A stretch of DNA of 64,000 bases from Thalassospira profundimaris. GTDB taxonomy: Bacteria > Pseudomonadota > Alphaproteobacteria > Rhodospirillales > Thalassospiraceae. The stretch lies in contig NZ_JPWH01000025.1 in NCBI RefSeq assembly GCF_003326755.1, positions 1-64,000 of the forward strand, in the 5' to 3' direction. Below are positions 55,916 through 64,000 of the stretch, in pieces; the first letter of the stretch is position 1, and each line of letters begins with the position of its first letter. The position numbers and the translations under genes are program-made. The notes beneath the pieces are model-generated. The model saw nothing but the letters and a program-made list of their open reading frames with translations. It was not told the origin of the DNA and did not search any database.

Positions 55916-56380
55916 ATGGAACAGCCGCTCGACCGCATTGATCAGAAAATTCTCCGTCTGCTGCAAAGCGATGGTCGCATGGGCAATGCCGAAATCGCCA
56001 AGCGCGTCAATGTCAGCCCCGCCACCTGCCACCGCCGCATTCAACGATTGTTTGATGACGGCTATATCAGCTCCGTTCGCGCCATGATTGACCCGAAAAA
56101 GGTGGAACGCGGTGCACTTGTCATGCTGGGCGTGGTGCTGGACCGCTCTACCCCCGAAAGTTTCGCCGAATTTGAAAATGCCTGCCGCAAACTGCCCTTC
56201 ATCCTCGATTGCCATCTGGTGGCGGGCGATTTCGACTATTTCCTGAAAATCCGCGTCAGCGACATGGCAAATTTCAACCACCTGCACGGCGACCAACTCA
56301 TCGCCCTGCCCGGCATCCGCCAAACCCGCACATTCTTTGTGATGAAAGAGGTGGTGGACAATGCGCCGTTGGCGTTTTGA
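55916..56380 (+). CDS. acdR: Lrp/AsnC family regulator AcdR
   Basis: A 154-residue regulator: N-terminal winged helix (DQKILRLLQSDGRMGNAEIAKRVNVSPATCHRRIQRLFDDGYI in pieces such as GNAEIAKRVNVSPATCHRRI) and a C-terminal RAM ligand/oligomer domain (HLVAGDFDYFLKIRVSDMANF as GDFDYFLKIRV). The position divergent from acdS with a 162-bp gap identifies it as AcdR, which activates acdS in response to ACC and leucine status in other proteobacteria. Confidence 0.88.
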   Translation: MEQPLDRIDQKILRLLQSDGRMGNAEIAKRVNVSPATCHRRIQRLFDDGYISSVRAMIDPKKVERGALVMLGVVLDRSTPESFAEFENACRKLPFILDCHLVAGDFDYFLKIRVSDMANFNHLHGDQLIALPGIRQTRTFFVMKEVVDNAPLAF

Positions 56381-56396
56381 AGACGCCAGCACAGCA

Positions 56397-56424
56397 AAAG
56401 GCGGCACCATATGGCACCGCCTTT
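56397..56424. terminator. Bidirectional terminator between acdR and gor
   Basis: AAAGGCGG pairs with CCGCCTTT, with additional inner pairs, between convergent genes. The T tail is short on both sides. Confidence 0.65.
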
Positions 56425-56454
56425 CGCATTTTAGCTTCCCGTTAATCCCGGCAA

Positions 56455-57816
56455 TCAACCGCCAACCGGTGTGCGCATCGTCACAAATTCCTCGGCGGCC
56501 GAGGGGTGGACGGCGACGGTTTGGTCGAACTGGGCCTTGGTCGCGCCCAGACGCACGGCGATGCCGATGCCCTGAATGATTTCGGCGGCGTCGGGGCCGA
56601 CCATATGCGCCCCCAAAACCACATCGGTGGTTTTATCGACGATCAGCTTCATCAGGGTCTTTTCATCGCGCCCGGAAAGAGTGTGGCGCATGGGCTTGAA
56701 GGTGGAGCGGTAAATATCCACATCGCAGCCCTTGGCGCGGGCTTCCTGCTCGCTTAAGCCCACGGTGCCGACCGGCGGCTGAGAGAAAACCGCTGTCGGG
56801 ATGGCCTGATAGGTCATATGCCAGGGTTTGCCGCCATATACCGTATCGGCAAAGGCCATGCCTTCCTTGATGGCAACCGGGGTAAGCTGCACCCGGTCGG
56901 TCACATCGCCCACGGCATAGATGTTATCGATGTTGGTTTGCAGGCCCTTGGTGATCACAACCGCGCCCTTGTGGTTGGTTTTCACTCCGGCGGCCTCCAG
57001 CCCCAGGCCTGCCGTATTGGGCGCGCGACCAGTGGCGAACATCACGGCATCGACCACCATGTCGCTGCCTGTCGTCAGGGTCAGTTTCAGGCTGCCATCG
57101 GCCTGTTTTTCAATCGCGCTGACATTGGTTTCAACCTGAAGATCGACGCCCTTTTTGATGATTTCGGCAGCCAGATGGTCGCGAATGTCGCGATCAAAGC
57201 CGCGCAAAATCTGATCCCCGCGATAGAGCAGCGACACATCGGAGCCCAGACCGGCAAAAATACCGGCAAATTCCACCGCAATATAGCCGCCGCCGACAAT
57301 GGCGATGCGCTTTGGCTGGTCTTCCAGATGAAAGGCCTCGTTTGAGGTAATGGCATGTTCGATGCCGGGAATATCGGGCACGGTGGGATGACCGCCCACC
57401 GCAATCAAAATCCGTTCGGCGGTCACGGTTTTATCGCCGACCTGAAGGGTATGGGCATCCCTGAACACCGCACGGTCTTCAAACAGGGCCACGTCGGACC
57501 CGGCCAGCAATTTGTGATAAATGCCGTTTAAGCGGTCAATTTCCTTGTCCTTATTGGCAATCAGGGTTTGCCAGCTAAAGGTTGGCTCGCCGGGCAGTGT
57601 CCAGCCATAGGCGGCGGCATCCTCGAAATCCTCGGCGAAATGGGCACCGTAGACCAGCAGTTTTTTCGGCACACAGCCCCGAATGACACAGGTGCCCCCC
57701 ACCCGGCTTTCTTCGGCAATCGCAACCTTTGCGCCATAGCCCGAGGCCACACGGGCCGCACGCACACCGCCCGACCCGGCCCCGATCACAAACAGATCAT
57801 AATCATAGTCTGACAT
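56455..57816 (-). CDS. gor: Glutathione-disulfide reductase
   Basis: A 453-residue NADPH-dependent flavoenzyme that keeps glutathione reduced. Seen: FAD-binding VIGAGSGGVRAAR, redox-active GGTCVIRGCVPKK (C43, C48), the NAD(P)H fold IVGGGYIAVEFAGIFAGLG, ATGRAPNT, YAVGDVTDR, and the C-terminal catalytic HPSAAEE. Start at MSDYDY. It stands alone and converges on acdR. It would supply the glutathione needed by the Grx/BolA proteins in this window. Confidence 0.96.
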   Translation of the reverse strand: MSDYDYDLFVIGAGSGGVRAARVASGYGAKVAIAEESRVGGTCVIRGCVPKKLLVYGAHFAEDFEDAAAYGWTLPGEPTFSWQTLIANKDKEIDRLNGIYHKLLAGSDVALFEDRAVFRDAHTLQVGDKTVTAERILIAVGGHPTVPDIPGIEHAITSNEAFHLEDQPKRIAIVGGGYIAVEFAGIFAGLGSDVSLLYRGDQILRGFDRDIRDHLAAEIIKKGVDLQVETNVSAIEKQADGSLKLTLTTGSDMVVDAVMFATGRAPNTAGLGLEAAGVKTNHKGAVVITKGLQTNIDNIYAVGDVTDRVQLTPVAIKEGMAFADTVYGGKPWHMTYQAIPTAVFSQPPVGTVGLSEQEARAKGCDVDIYRSTFKPMRHTLSGRDEKTLMKLIVDKTTDVVLGAHMVGPDAAEIIQGIGIAVRLGATKAQFDQTVAVHPSAAEEFVTMRTPVGG

Positions 57817-58008
57817 ACATAAAATTCCTTGCGTTGAATATTCTCCGCGACATGAGGGCAAATGTAGGGATGTCTGCGGCAGAGTCTAGGACAGAGTTTT
57901 CAATTGTCGAAAACAGCTTTGTGAGGCGCAACCAGCAATAGCGTTTTGCCCGGATTGTCCTATATAATCGAGCAAGCATGACAACCGCCCCATAAAGGAC
58001 AAACGAGA

Positions 58009-58434
58009 ATGACCGACGCCCGTTTTTCAGAAGATGCGCCGCGCTATCAACCAGGACAGCAGGCATTTGCCGAAGAACGCAGCGGCAATACGGCCCTTGT
58101 TTGCTATGGGCTGATGATCGCGACCCTGTTTACCGCCCTTGCCACCGGGCTGATTGCCCTGATCGTGGCCTATGTCGCGCGCGAGGATGACGGGCACTGG
58201 AGCAACAGCCACTACACCTTTATCATCCGCACCTTCTGGATTAGCATTCTCTATGCCATCCTCACCGGGATTGTGACCTTTTTTGTCTGGTGGATCCCGT
58301 TTATTGGCTGGGCGGTGATGGGGCTGATGGGGCTTTATACCGCTGCGTGGTTTATTGGCCGCAATGTGATTGGCCTTTTGCGTGCGCTGGAAGGCAAACC
58401 GATCAACGACCCGCAAAGCTGGTTTTTCGGCTAG
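58009..58434 (+). CDS. DUF4870-like small membrane protein
   Basis: A 141-residue protein with three or four hydrophobic helices (ALVCYGLMIATLFTALATGL in part, IALIVAYVAR, FWISILYAILTGIVTFFVWW, AVMGLMGLYTAAWFIG) and a soluble N-terminal leader. The pattern of a charged EDDGHWSNSHYTFIIRTF loop between helices, where 'HYTFIIRTFW' precedes a helix, resembles the DUF4870 family of unknown function. It lies between gor (divergent) and dgt. Confidence 0.8.
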   Translation: MTDARFSEDAPRYQPGQQAFAEERSGNTALVCYGLMIATLFTALATGLIALIVAYVAREDDGHWSNSHYTFIIRTFWISILYAILTGIVTFFVWWIPFIGWAVMGLMGLYTAAWFIGRNVIGLLRALEGKPINDPQSWFFG

Positions 58435-58573
58435 GCATTTCCGCCCCCGCCCTTTTGCAGGGAGAAAGCGGGCGCATCCTTTGCGGGTTTGGTGTGGCAG
58501 GATGATTGCACCGGCCACGCGCGCCCGTTAAAGTCGCGCTTGCAGGAAAACAATCACAGGGACAAACAGCCTT

Positions 58574-60013
58574 ATGAACGAAACAGCAGGCACCAAAATG
58601 CGCTGGGAAGATTTGTTATCGGCCCACAGGCTTGCTGTTCGTGACGGGAGTGTTTCACTGCCCGAGGGTCCGGCCCGCCCGGCAGCCGATGGCAGAAGCC
58701 CGTTTCAGATTGATGTGGACCGGGTGATTTTTTCATCCTCCTTCCGGCGCCTGCAAAACAAAACCCAGGTTCATCCGCTCTCGGATAACGACCATGTGCA
58801 TACCCGCCTGACCCACACCATCGAGGTCGGCTCCGTCGGGCAGTCGCTGGGTTTGATGGCGGGGGCGCATATCGCCCGGCAACTGGGCGTGAACAGCCCG
58901 GTTACGGTGGCCGATATTGGTTATATGGTGCAGGCGGCCTGCCTGGCGCATGATATTGGCAACCCGCCCTTTGGTCATTCCGGCGAGGATGCGATCAATG
59001 AATGGTTCAAAACATCGCGTCTGGCAAAGGAAGAACTGACATCGCGCCTCTCCGGCCCGGAGCTGGAGGATTTGCGCCATTTCGAGGGCAATGCCCAGGG
59101 CCTGCGCATTGTCAGCCAGCTTGAGATGATGCGCTTTGAAGGCGGGCTGAACCTGACTTACGGCACGCTGGGGACCTTCATCAAATATCCCCGCGCCACC
59201 AGCCTGTCCGCGACGCATACCGGCACTTATACCGGCCTTAAAAAGCCCGGCTATTACCAAGCCGAGCGCCATATCGCCCAGGCGATTGCCAAAGTGTGCG
59301 GCCTTCTGCCCCATGAGGGGCTGGATGGTGCATGGCGGCGTCATCCACTGGTGTATCTTGTCGAGGCGGCGGATGATATTTGTTATTCGGTCGTGGATCT
59401 GGAAGATGGCTGGGAACTGGGCTGTGTGACATTCGAGGAAGTTGAACGTGCCCTGGCCCCGATTGCGCGGCACCCCGACAAATATGACGGCGATGCCCGG
59501 CAACGCTGGGAAACCCTGCGCGGCGAAGACTGGTACAAACAGAAATCCGAAAATGACCGCATCGGCTTTTTGCGCGGCAAGGCGATTGGCAATCTGGTCA
59601 AGGCGGCGGTTGATGCCTTTATCGCCCATGAGGATGCACTGCTGGCCGGAACGCTAGAGGGCGACCTTCTGGCAAATACGCCGCTGGGGGTGGATGCCAA
59701 ATATTGCAAAAAGCTGGCGGTACAGAAAATCTATAACGCCCAGCATGTCCTGCCGATTGAAATTGCCGGGTTCGAGGTTATTCACGGCCTGCTCGACAGC
59801 TTTGTGCGGGCCGCCATTGATATTGAAGAACATAAAAACCACGGCAAACGCCTGCCGCCACAGGCAGACCGCATCGACAAACTGCTCTCGGGCAAGCTCA
59901 AGGAAGCCAACGACCTTTATGGCCGCCTGATGCGGGTGATGGATTATATTTCCGGCATGACAGACCGCTACGCCGTCACCCTGTTTCGCAAATTGCAGGG
60001 CATCACGATCTAG
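58574..60013 (+). CDS. dgt: Deoxyguanosinetriphosphate triphosphohydrolase (dGTPase)
   Basis: A 479-residue HD-domain nucleotidase that releases triphosphate from dGTP. HD ligands: TRLTHTIEVGSVGQ, LAHDIGNPPFGHSGEDAI, and ADDICYSVVDLEDG with the third metal His/Asp region. RDRVIFSSSFRRLQNKTQV-like DRVIFSSSFRRLQNKTQV is a family hallmark. The ATG at 58574 follows AGGAAAAC. Probably monocistronic, with the photolyase 63 bases downstream. Confidence 0.94.
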   Translation: MNETAGTKMRWEDLLSAHRLAVRDGSVSLPEGPARPAADGRSPFQIDVDRVIFSSSFRRLQNKTQVHPLSDNDHVHTRLTHTIEVGSVGQSLGLMAGAHIARQLGVNSPVTVADIGYMVQAACLAHDIGNPPFGHSGEDAINEWFKTSRLAKEELTSRLSGPELEDLRHFEGNAQGLRIVSQLEMMRFEGGLNLTYGTLGTFIKYPRATSLSATHTGTYTGLKKPGYYQAERHIAQAIAKVCGLLPHEGLDGAWRRHPLVYLVEAADDICYSVVDLEDGWELGCVTFEEVERALAPIARHPDKYDGDARQRWETLRGEDWYKQKSENDRIGFLRGKAIGNLVKAAVDAFIAHEDALLAGTLEGDLLANTPLGVDAKYCKKLAVQKIYNAQHVLPIEIAGFEVIHGLLDSFVRAAIDIEEHKNHGKRLPPQADRIDKLLSGKLKEANDLYGRLMRVMDYISGMTDRYAVTLFRKLQGITI

Positions 60014-60076
60014 GCCTGAACCAGGCATGCTCCCATATCCGTATAGAAAGGCAGACTTTTCAATACAGGTTATGTC

Positions 60077-61600
60077 ATGGGAACTTTGCGCGTCATTCTG
60101 GGCGACCAGCTTTCGGAAACCGTCAGTTGCCTGGCGGGATGTGACCCATCCCGCGATGTGATTTTGATGTGTGAAGTGTGGGACGAAGCCACCTATGTCG
60201 CCCATCATAAAAAGAAAATCGCCTTTCTGTTTTCCGCCATGCGCCATTTTGCTGCTGATTTGCGCAAGGCGGGCTATCGCGTTGATTACATCAAACTTGA
60301 TGACGCTGAAAATAGCGGCTCCTTTAAGGGCGAGGTCAAACGCGCCATTGCCCGGCACAATCCCGATCACATCATCCTCACCCATCCCGGTGAATATCGC
60401 GTGTTGCAGGATGTGAAAAGCTGGCAGGAAGCCTTTGGCCTGCCGGTTGACATTCGCGAGGATGACCGGTTCCTGTGCAGTCTGGATGACTTTCGCGACT
60501 GGGCGAAGGATCGCAAGCAATTGCGCATGGAATATTTCTATCGCGAGATGCGCAAAAAACACGGCATCCTGCTTGAAAACGGCAACCCGGTGGGCGGGCA
60601 GTGGAATTTTGATGCCGAAAACCGCAAACCACCCAGGGAAGGCCTTGATATTCCCGCCCCGCATCACTCCCGACCTGATGACATTACCCTCGACGTGCTG
60701 GAGCTGGTGGAAAAGCGGTTTTCACACCATTTTGGCGATTTGCGGCCGTTTCATTTCGCCGTGACGCGCCAGCAGGCGCTCAACGCGCTCGATCAGTTTA
60801 TCACCCTGCGCCTGTCGCAGTTTGGCGATTATCAGGATGCCATGATCCAGGACCAGCCCTGGATGTTTCATTCCCATCTGGCGTTTTACCTCAATTGCGG
60901 GCTGTTAGGGCCGCTGGAATGTCTTTCCGCGGCTGAAAACGCTTATTATCGCGGCGATGCGCCCTTAAACGCGGTGGAGGGTTTTATCCGCCAGATTTTG
61001 GGCTGGCGGGAATATGTGCGCGGTGTTTACTGGCTGAAAATGCCGGGTTACGCCGATGAAAACTTTTTTGAGGCAACCGCCCCCTTGCCGGAATTCTACT
61101 GGTCCGCCATCACCAAAATGAACTGCCTGCGCCAATGCGTGCTTGAAACCCGCAAAAATGCCTATGCCCACCATATCCAGCGCCTGATGGTTCTGGGCAA
61201 TTTTGCCCTGCTGGCCGGTGTTTCGCCGGTTGAAGTTAATGAATGGTTTTTGATTGTTTATGCCGATGCCTATGAATGGGTGGAAATGCCCAATGTCAGC
61301 GGCATGATCCTGTTTGCCGATGGCGGCTTTCTTGCCAGCAAACCCTATGCGGCCGGTGGCGGCTATATCAGCAAGATGTCGAATTATTGCGAAAACTGTT
61401 CCTACCAAATCAGCAAAAATAACGGCCCCAGGGCCTGCCCGTTCAATTACCTTTATTGGGATTTTCTCGCCCGCAACCGCGCCAAACTGGCCGATAACCC
61501 GCGCGTGGGCATGATGTATAAAACCTATGACCGCATGGGACAGGATAAAAAACAGGCCATCACCGATGACGCCAACCGCTTTATTAAAAGCCTGTCATGA
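60077..61600 (+). CDS. FeS-type (6-4) photolyase / bacterial cryptochrome
   Basis: A 507-residue FAD enzyme of the FeS-BCP class (CryB/PhrB) that repairs UV photoproducts or senses light. The start TLRVILGDQLSETVS opens the antenna Rossmann domain; the FAD domain has ILGWREYVRGVYWL, NMNCLRQCVLETRKNAYAHHIQRLM-like MNCLRQCVLETRKNAYAHHI, and SGMILFADGGFLASKPYAAGG (in part). Cys residues in NCLRQC and YCENCSYQI with ACPFNYLYWDFL would ligate the [4Fe-4S] cluster. The stop TGA overlaps the start of the DUF2256 microprotein. Confidence 0.94.
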   Translation: MGTLRVILGDQLSETVSCLAGCDPSRDVILMCEVWDEATYVAHHKKKIAFLFSAMRHFAADLRKAGYRVDYIKLDDAENSGSFKGEVKRAIARHNPDHIILTHPGEYRVLQDVKSWQEAFGLPVDIREDDRFLCSLDDFRDWAKDRKQLRMEYFYREMRKKHGILLENGNPVGGQWNFDAENRKPPREGLDIPAPHHSRPDDITLDVLELVEKRFSHHFGDLRPFHFAVTRQQALNALDQFITLRLSQFGDYQDAMIQDQPWMFHSHLAFYLNCGLLGPLECLSAAENAYYRGDAPLNAVEGFIRQILGWREYVRGVYWLKMPGYADENFFEATAPLPEFYWSAITKMNCLRQCVLETRKNAYAHHIQRLMVLGNFALLAGVSPVEVNEWFLIVYADAYEWVEMPNVSGMILFADGGFLASKPYAAGGGYISKMSNYCENCSYQISKNNGPRACPFNYLYWDFLARNRAKLADNPRVGMMYKTYDRMGQDKKQAITDDANRFIKSLS

Positions 61601-61776
61601 AGAAAAAAGCCGACCTGCCGACCAAAACCTGCCCCGTCTGCCAGCGCAGCTTTGCCTGGCGCAAAAAATGGAAAGATTGCTGGCCGGACGTCAAATATTG
61701 CTCCGAAAGGTGCCGGAGGAGCAAGCTGAGCCTGATGTCTCGCAGAAATAATACCAGTGAGAGACCTCACGCTTAA
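61597..61776 (+). CDS. DUF2256 zinc-ribbon-like microprotein
   Basis: A 59-residue protein beginning MKKKADLPTKTCPVCQRSF, then WRKKWKDCWPDVKYCSERCR. The pattern CxxC, WRKKW, W..VKYCSxxC is the DUF2256 family, known next to or fused with cryptochrome/photolyase genes. The ATG overlaps the photolyase stop (ATGA), so it is translationally coupled. Four or five Cys would bind zinc. The C-terminal third (LMSRRNNTSERPH) is poorly conserved. Confidence 0.85.
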   Translation: MKKKADLPTKTCPVCQRSFAWRKKWKDCWPDVKYCSERCRRSKLSLMSRRNNTSERPHA

Positions 61777-61811
61777 ACAGCATTAAGCCCCAAAACCTGA
61801 AGACGACACTT

Positions 61812-62216
61812 TTAAATGATTGATGCCGAATCGTACCGCATTTCTTTGCGCAAACTGTTTTGCGCCGTCAGAATCACACCGTAAACCACAGCAGTCAACA
61901 GAACCAAAAACACAATTTGGGATTCCGTCATGAATTCACCATCGCGAATCAGAAGCGATAATACGGCATAAACACCGGCGGCAAACGTATTGATCATAAT
62001 CAGAACCACCGGCACATAGCCAAACCAGCGTTTGCCATAGGCATAGGCGTAAATGGCTGCCAGCATCAGAACATCACTGACAATGCTATACCCCGCTTCA
62101 ATCCAGTCCACCTCACCTGTAGCACCTTCATAGCCAAACATGACCTCGTAAAGCACGCTCACACTGGCGCAAATGACGATCAGCCAAAAAACGAATTTTG
62201 CCGTTTTTCTGGTCAT
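61812..62216 (-). CDS. Small four-helix membrane protein
   Basis: A 134-residue hydrophobic protein starting MTRKTAKFVFWLIVICASVSVLYEVMFG (first helix AKFVFWLIVICASVSVLYEV), with further helices near SIVSDVLMLAAIYAYAYG, YVPVVLIMINTFAAGVYAVL and IVFLVLLTAVVYGVIL. No family recognised. The frame runs on to 62354 but the leader is Cys-rich and not protein-like. It converges on the DUF2256 gene. Confidence 0.65.
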   Translation of the reverse strand: MTRKTAKFVFWLIVICASVSVLYEVMFGYEGATGEVDWIEAGYSIVSDVLMLAAIYAYAYGKRWFGYVPVVLIMINTFAAGVYAVLSLLIRDGEFMTESQIVFLVLLTAVVYGVILTAQNSLRKEMRYDSASII

Positions 62217-62449
62217 TGGTTTGAAAACCCCTGCCAATTGCCATGTGACGAAAATATCGCCCGAGGTGAGACCGATGCCGCAGCTTTTTCCATCACAACG
62301 TTCCAGATAATGATGGCAGCAACAGGGCACTTTCCCGAACACAAATACAATCACAATAAACGCGGTTGGGCGTCAGCTTTCTGAATCATTCGCAGCCAGT
62401 TCAATGGGTTGGCGCGGATATGTAAAAATCCGATTTGGAAAGCATCAAG

Positions 62450-64000
62450 ATGACACATGATTGTGATCACGGCCTGAGCTGCGGGTGTCATAACCCCACG
62501 GCAGAAGCCCTGTTTAAAATGTTTGTTCAAAAATCATCCGCGCCCTCGGCCACAAAGGCCGCGCCGAAGGCAGCGAAGCCCGTAACTTCGCCAAAGCCCT
62601 TCATGCTGATCCATGATAATGGCGGCAAAGGGGTTATTCGTACTGTCGCCGAAGGTGATGGCGATGCCACCGTCGAGGCACTGGTTATTTTTGACGACAA
62701 GATTCATTTCACCGGCACACTAAAGGATGCCAAGGCCAACGCAGCATCCCTTGCGCAAAACAACCCGGATGCTCCGGCCTTGCAAACCATTGCGCTTAAG
62801 AACGGGCAATGCGTGGTTCCGGGCCTGATCGAACCGCATGTTCATATCACCACATCCCCCTTAATGCTCGACTGGGAAAATTATTCACCCTTTGGCGATA
62901 CCGCTTTGGGCGAAGCTGGCCCGTCAGACGATCCGTCCGCCGAAATGGAGGCACAAAACCTGCGCCCCGATTATTGCCTGGCCAAACTGAAGGATGCCCT
63001 GAAAGCTGATGTGGCAAAGCTGAAGGCCGACCCAAACAAGAAAGGCTGGTGGTTGCTGGGCGACGGGGTTGATACCTCGCTCATGAGCGACTTCCCGGAT
63101 CATGCCAAGGGTAAAACCCTGCTTGATTGCATTGATAAAAACTTCCTTGATCCAATTGATGATCAGACCCCGATGCTGCTGGTCGCCGCCTCCGAGCATA
63201 CGGCCTATGTCAACACTCCGGCCCTGAAAATCATCTGGGAAACCTATAAGGATAAGCTTACGGCGGAATACCAGACCGAAGAGAACTTCCTGAACAAATC
63301 ATCGGGTGTTTTGCAGGAAATGGACCAGGTCGTGCCAGCCCTTGAGGCGGTTCATAAGGAGCAGCTTGAATATCTGAAGAAAAATCTGCCAGACAACCTG
63401 ATTCGGATGCTCAAGGTTGCGCAAAAACGTGGTGTCACCTTGGTTTACGATGCCGCCATGCAAGACAGATTTGTTGGACCTATCCACGAATATCTGGAAA
63501 CCTATCGGAACGAACAACCTGACTGGCCAAGCCCACGCATCGGCATGGCACATCTGGTCAACAAAATCGGTGACATCCCCACAGATTTCTCCTTTGCCAA
63601 GCCAACCCGGCCTTCCGCGGATGACCCTTACCAACTCGGCTCGCTCAATTTCTATTATGGCAGCCTGAAAATCGTCTCAGACGGATCCAATCAGGGCCTT
63701 ACCGGCTACCAGATCAAACCCTATTGCTGCGCGCCTAAAGAATACGGCCTGTATAATTTCCCAGTCGACAAGACCGATTCACATAACGGCACGCCAGAAA
63801 AGGCACCCCCCGAAATTATCGAACTTGTTAAAACGGCCTGGGGGAAAAAATGGCCGCTCATGCTTCATGCCAATGGCGAACGGGCGATTAATTATGCCCT
63901 TGAAGCCTATGAAGAAGCGGCCAAAGTCAATGGCGATATTTCCGCGGAAAGCCTGCGTAACCGGATCGAACATTGCTCGCTTTTGACCGACAAACGGCTC
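62450..64000 (+). CDS. Amidohydrolase family protein, YtcJ-like (cut by the window edge)
   Basis: A protein of at least 517 residues, open to the right edge. After a Cys/His-rich start (HDCDHGLSCGCH) and an Ala/Lys-rich linker comes an amidohydrolase: first metal motif GLIEPHVHITTS, the middle LKIVSDGSNQGLTGY, metal His in LMLHANGERAINYALEAY, and RNRIEHCSLL. These are the marks of YtcJ/AepA-like amidohydrolases, which act on varied amides or are uncharacterised. GGAAAG lies 7 bases before the ATG at 62450. The extended N-terminus is unusual. Substrate unknown. Confidence 0.85.
   Translation, partial: MTHDCDHGLSCGCHNPTAEALFKMFVQKSSAPSATKAAPKAAKPVTSPKPFMLIHDNGGKGVIRTVAEGDGDATVEALVIFDDKIHFTGTLKDAKANAASLAQNNPDAPALQTIALKNGQCVVPGLIEPHVHITTSPLMLDWENYSPFGDTALGEAGPSDDPSAEMEAQNLRPDYCLAKLKDALKADVAKLKADPNKKGWWLLGDGVDTSLMSDFPDHAKGKTLLDCIDKNFLDPIDDQTPMLLVAASEHTAYVNTPALKIIWETYKDKLTAEYQTEENFLNKSSGVLQEMDQVVPALEAVHKEQLEYLKKNLPDNLIRMLKVAQKRGVTLVYDAAMQDRFVGPIHEYLETYRNEQPDWPSPRIGMAHLVNKIGDIPTDFSFAKPTRPSADDPYQLGSLNFYYGSLKIVSDGSNQGLTGYQIKPYCCAPKEYGLYNFPVDKTDSHNGTPEKAPPEIIELVKTAWGKKWPLMLHANGERAINYALEAYEEAAKVNGDISAESLRNRIEHCSLLTDKRL

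Overview
The window reads as chromosomal DNA of a free-living, flagellated alphaproteobacterium. A fliJ-fliI/ctrA divergent pair, a ChpT-type phosphotransferase, paired GANTC (CcrM-type) sites before ctrA and alphaproteobacterial gene styles throughout point to Rhodospirillales. The protein set feels most like Thalassospira, but that genus call is from memory and untested. No rRNA or tRNA gene, prophage or insertion sequence was recognised.

Layout. 0.4-0.9 kb: a YbaK-type tRNA deacylase. 0.9-11.8 kb: motility and cell-cycle control, with fliJ-fliI (minus), ctrA (plus), a five-gene chemotaxis operon cheA-cheW-cheY-cheB-cheR (minus) and chpT. 12-24.5 kb: housekeeping and accessory genes: DUF3553, an unknown protein, moaA, a PhyH dioxygenase with a membrane-anchored AraC regulator, a DUF123 nuclease-like protein, bolA-rarD-grxD, a PACE efflux protein, rpsD, a chemoreceptor and trmJ. 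24.6-41 kb: cimA, a FrnE-like thiol oxidoreductase, LysE and MFS transporters, a Tat-exported aldo/keto reductase coupled to a DUF6064 membrane protein, cysS, gltX, nadE, an unknown protein with a FliM-like tail, class II DAHP synthase, a GFA protein, a TauE exporter and yigZ. 41-46.9 kb: a gluconate-type locus, with a LacI-family regulator and GDSL hydrolase divergent from gntK and a three-part TRAP transporter, and a clear promoter carrying two palindromic operators. 46.9-47.15 kb: a tiny CRISPR array with 36-bp repeats resembling type II-C repeats and no cas gene anywhere in the window. 47.2-54.5 kb: pbpC and a giant alpha-2-macroglobulin. 54.7-64 kb: acdS/acdR (ACC deaminase and its Lrp regulator), gor, a small membrane protein, dgt, an FeS-type photolyase coupled to a DUF2256 microprotein, a four-helix membrane protein and an amidohydrolase cut by the window edge.

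How the parts connect. CtrA and ChpT flank the chemotaxis operon, so the cell-cycle/motility phosphorelay output and the chemotaxis machinery are physically linked. The gluconate locus looks self-contained: import (TRAP), phosphorylation (GntK), repression (LacI family). pbpC and the macroglobulin form the usual periplasmic defence/peptidoglycan pair. The most unusual item is the orphan mini-CRISPR array between the convergent dctM and pbpC genes: it carries promoter-like repeat ends and a terminator immediately after the last repeat.
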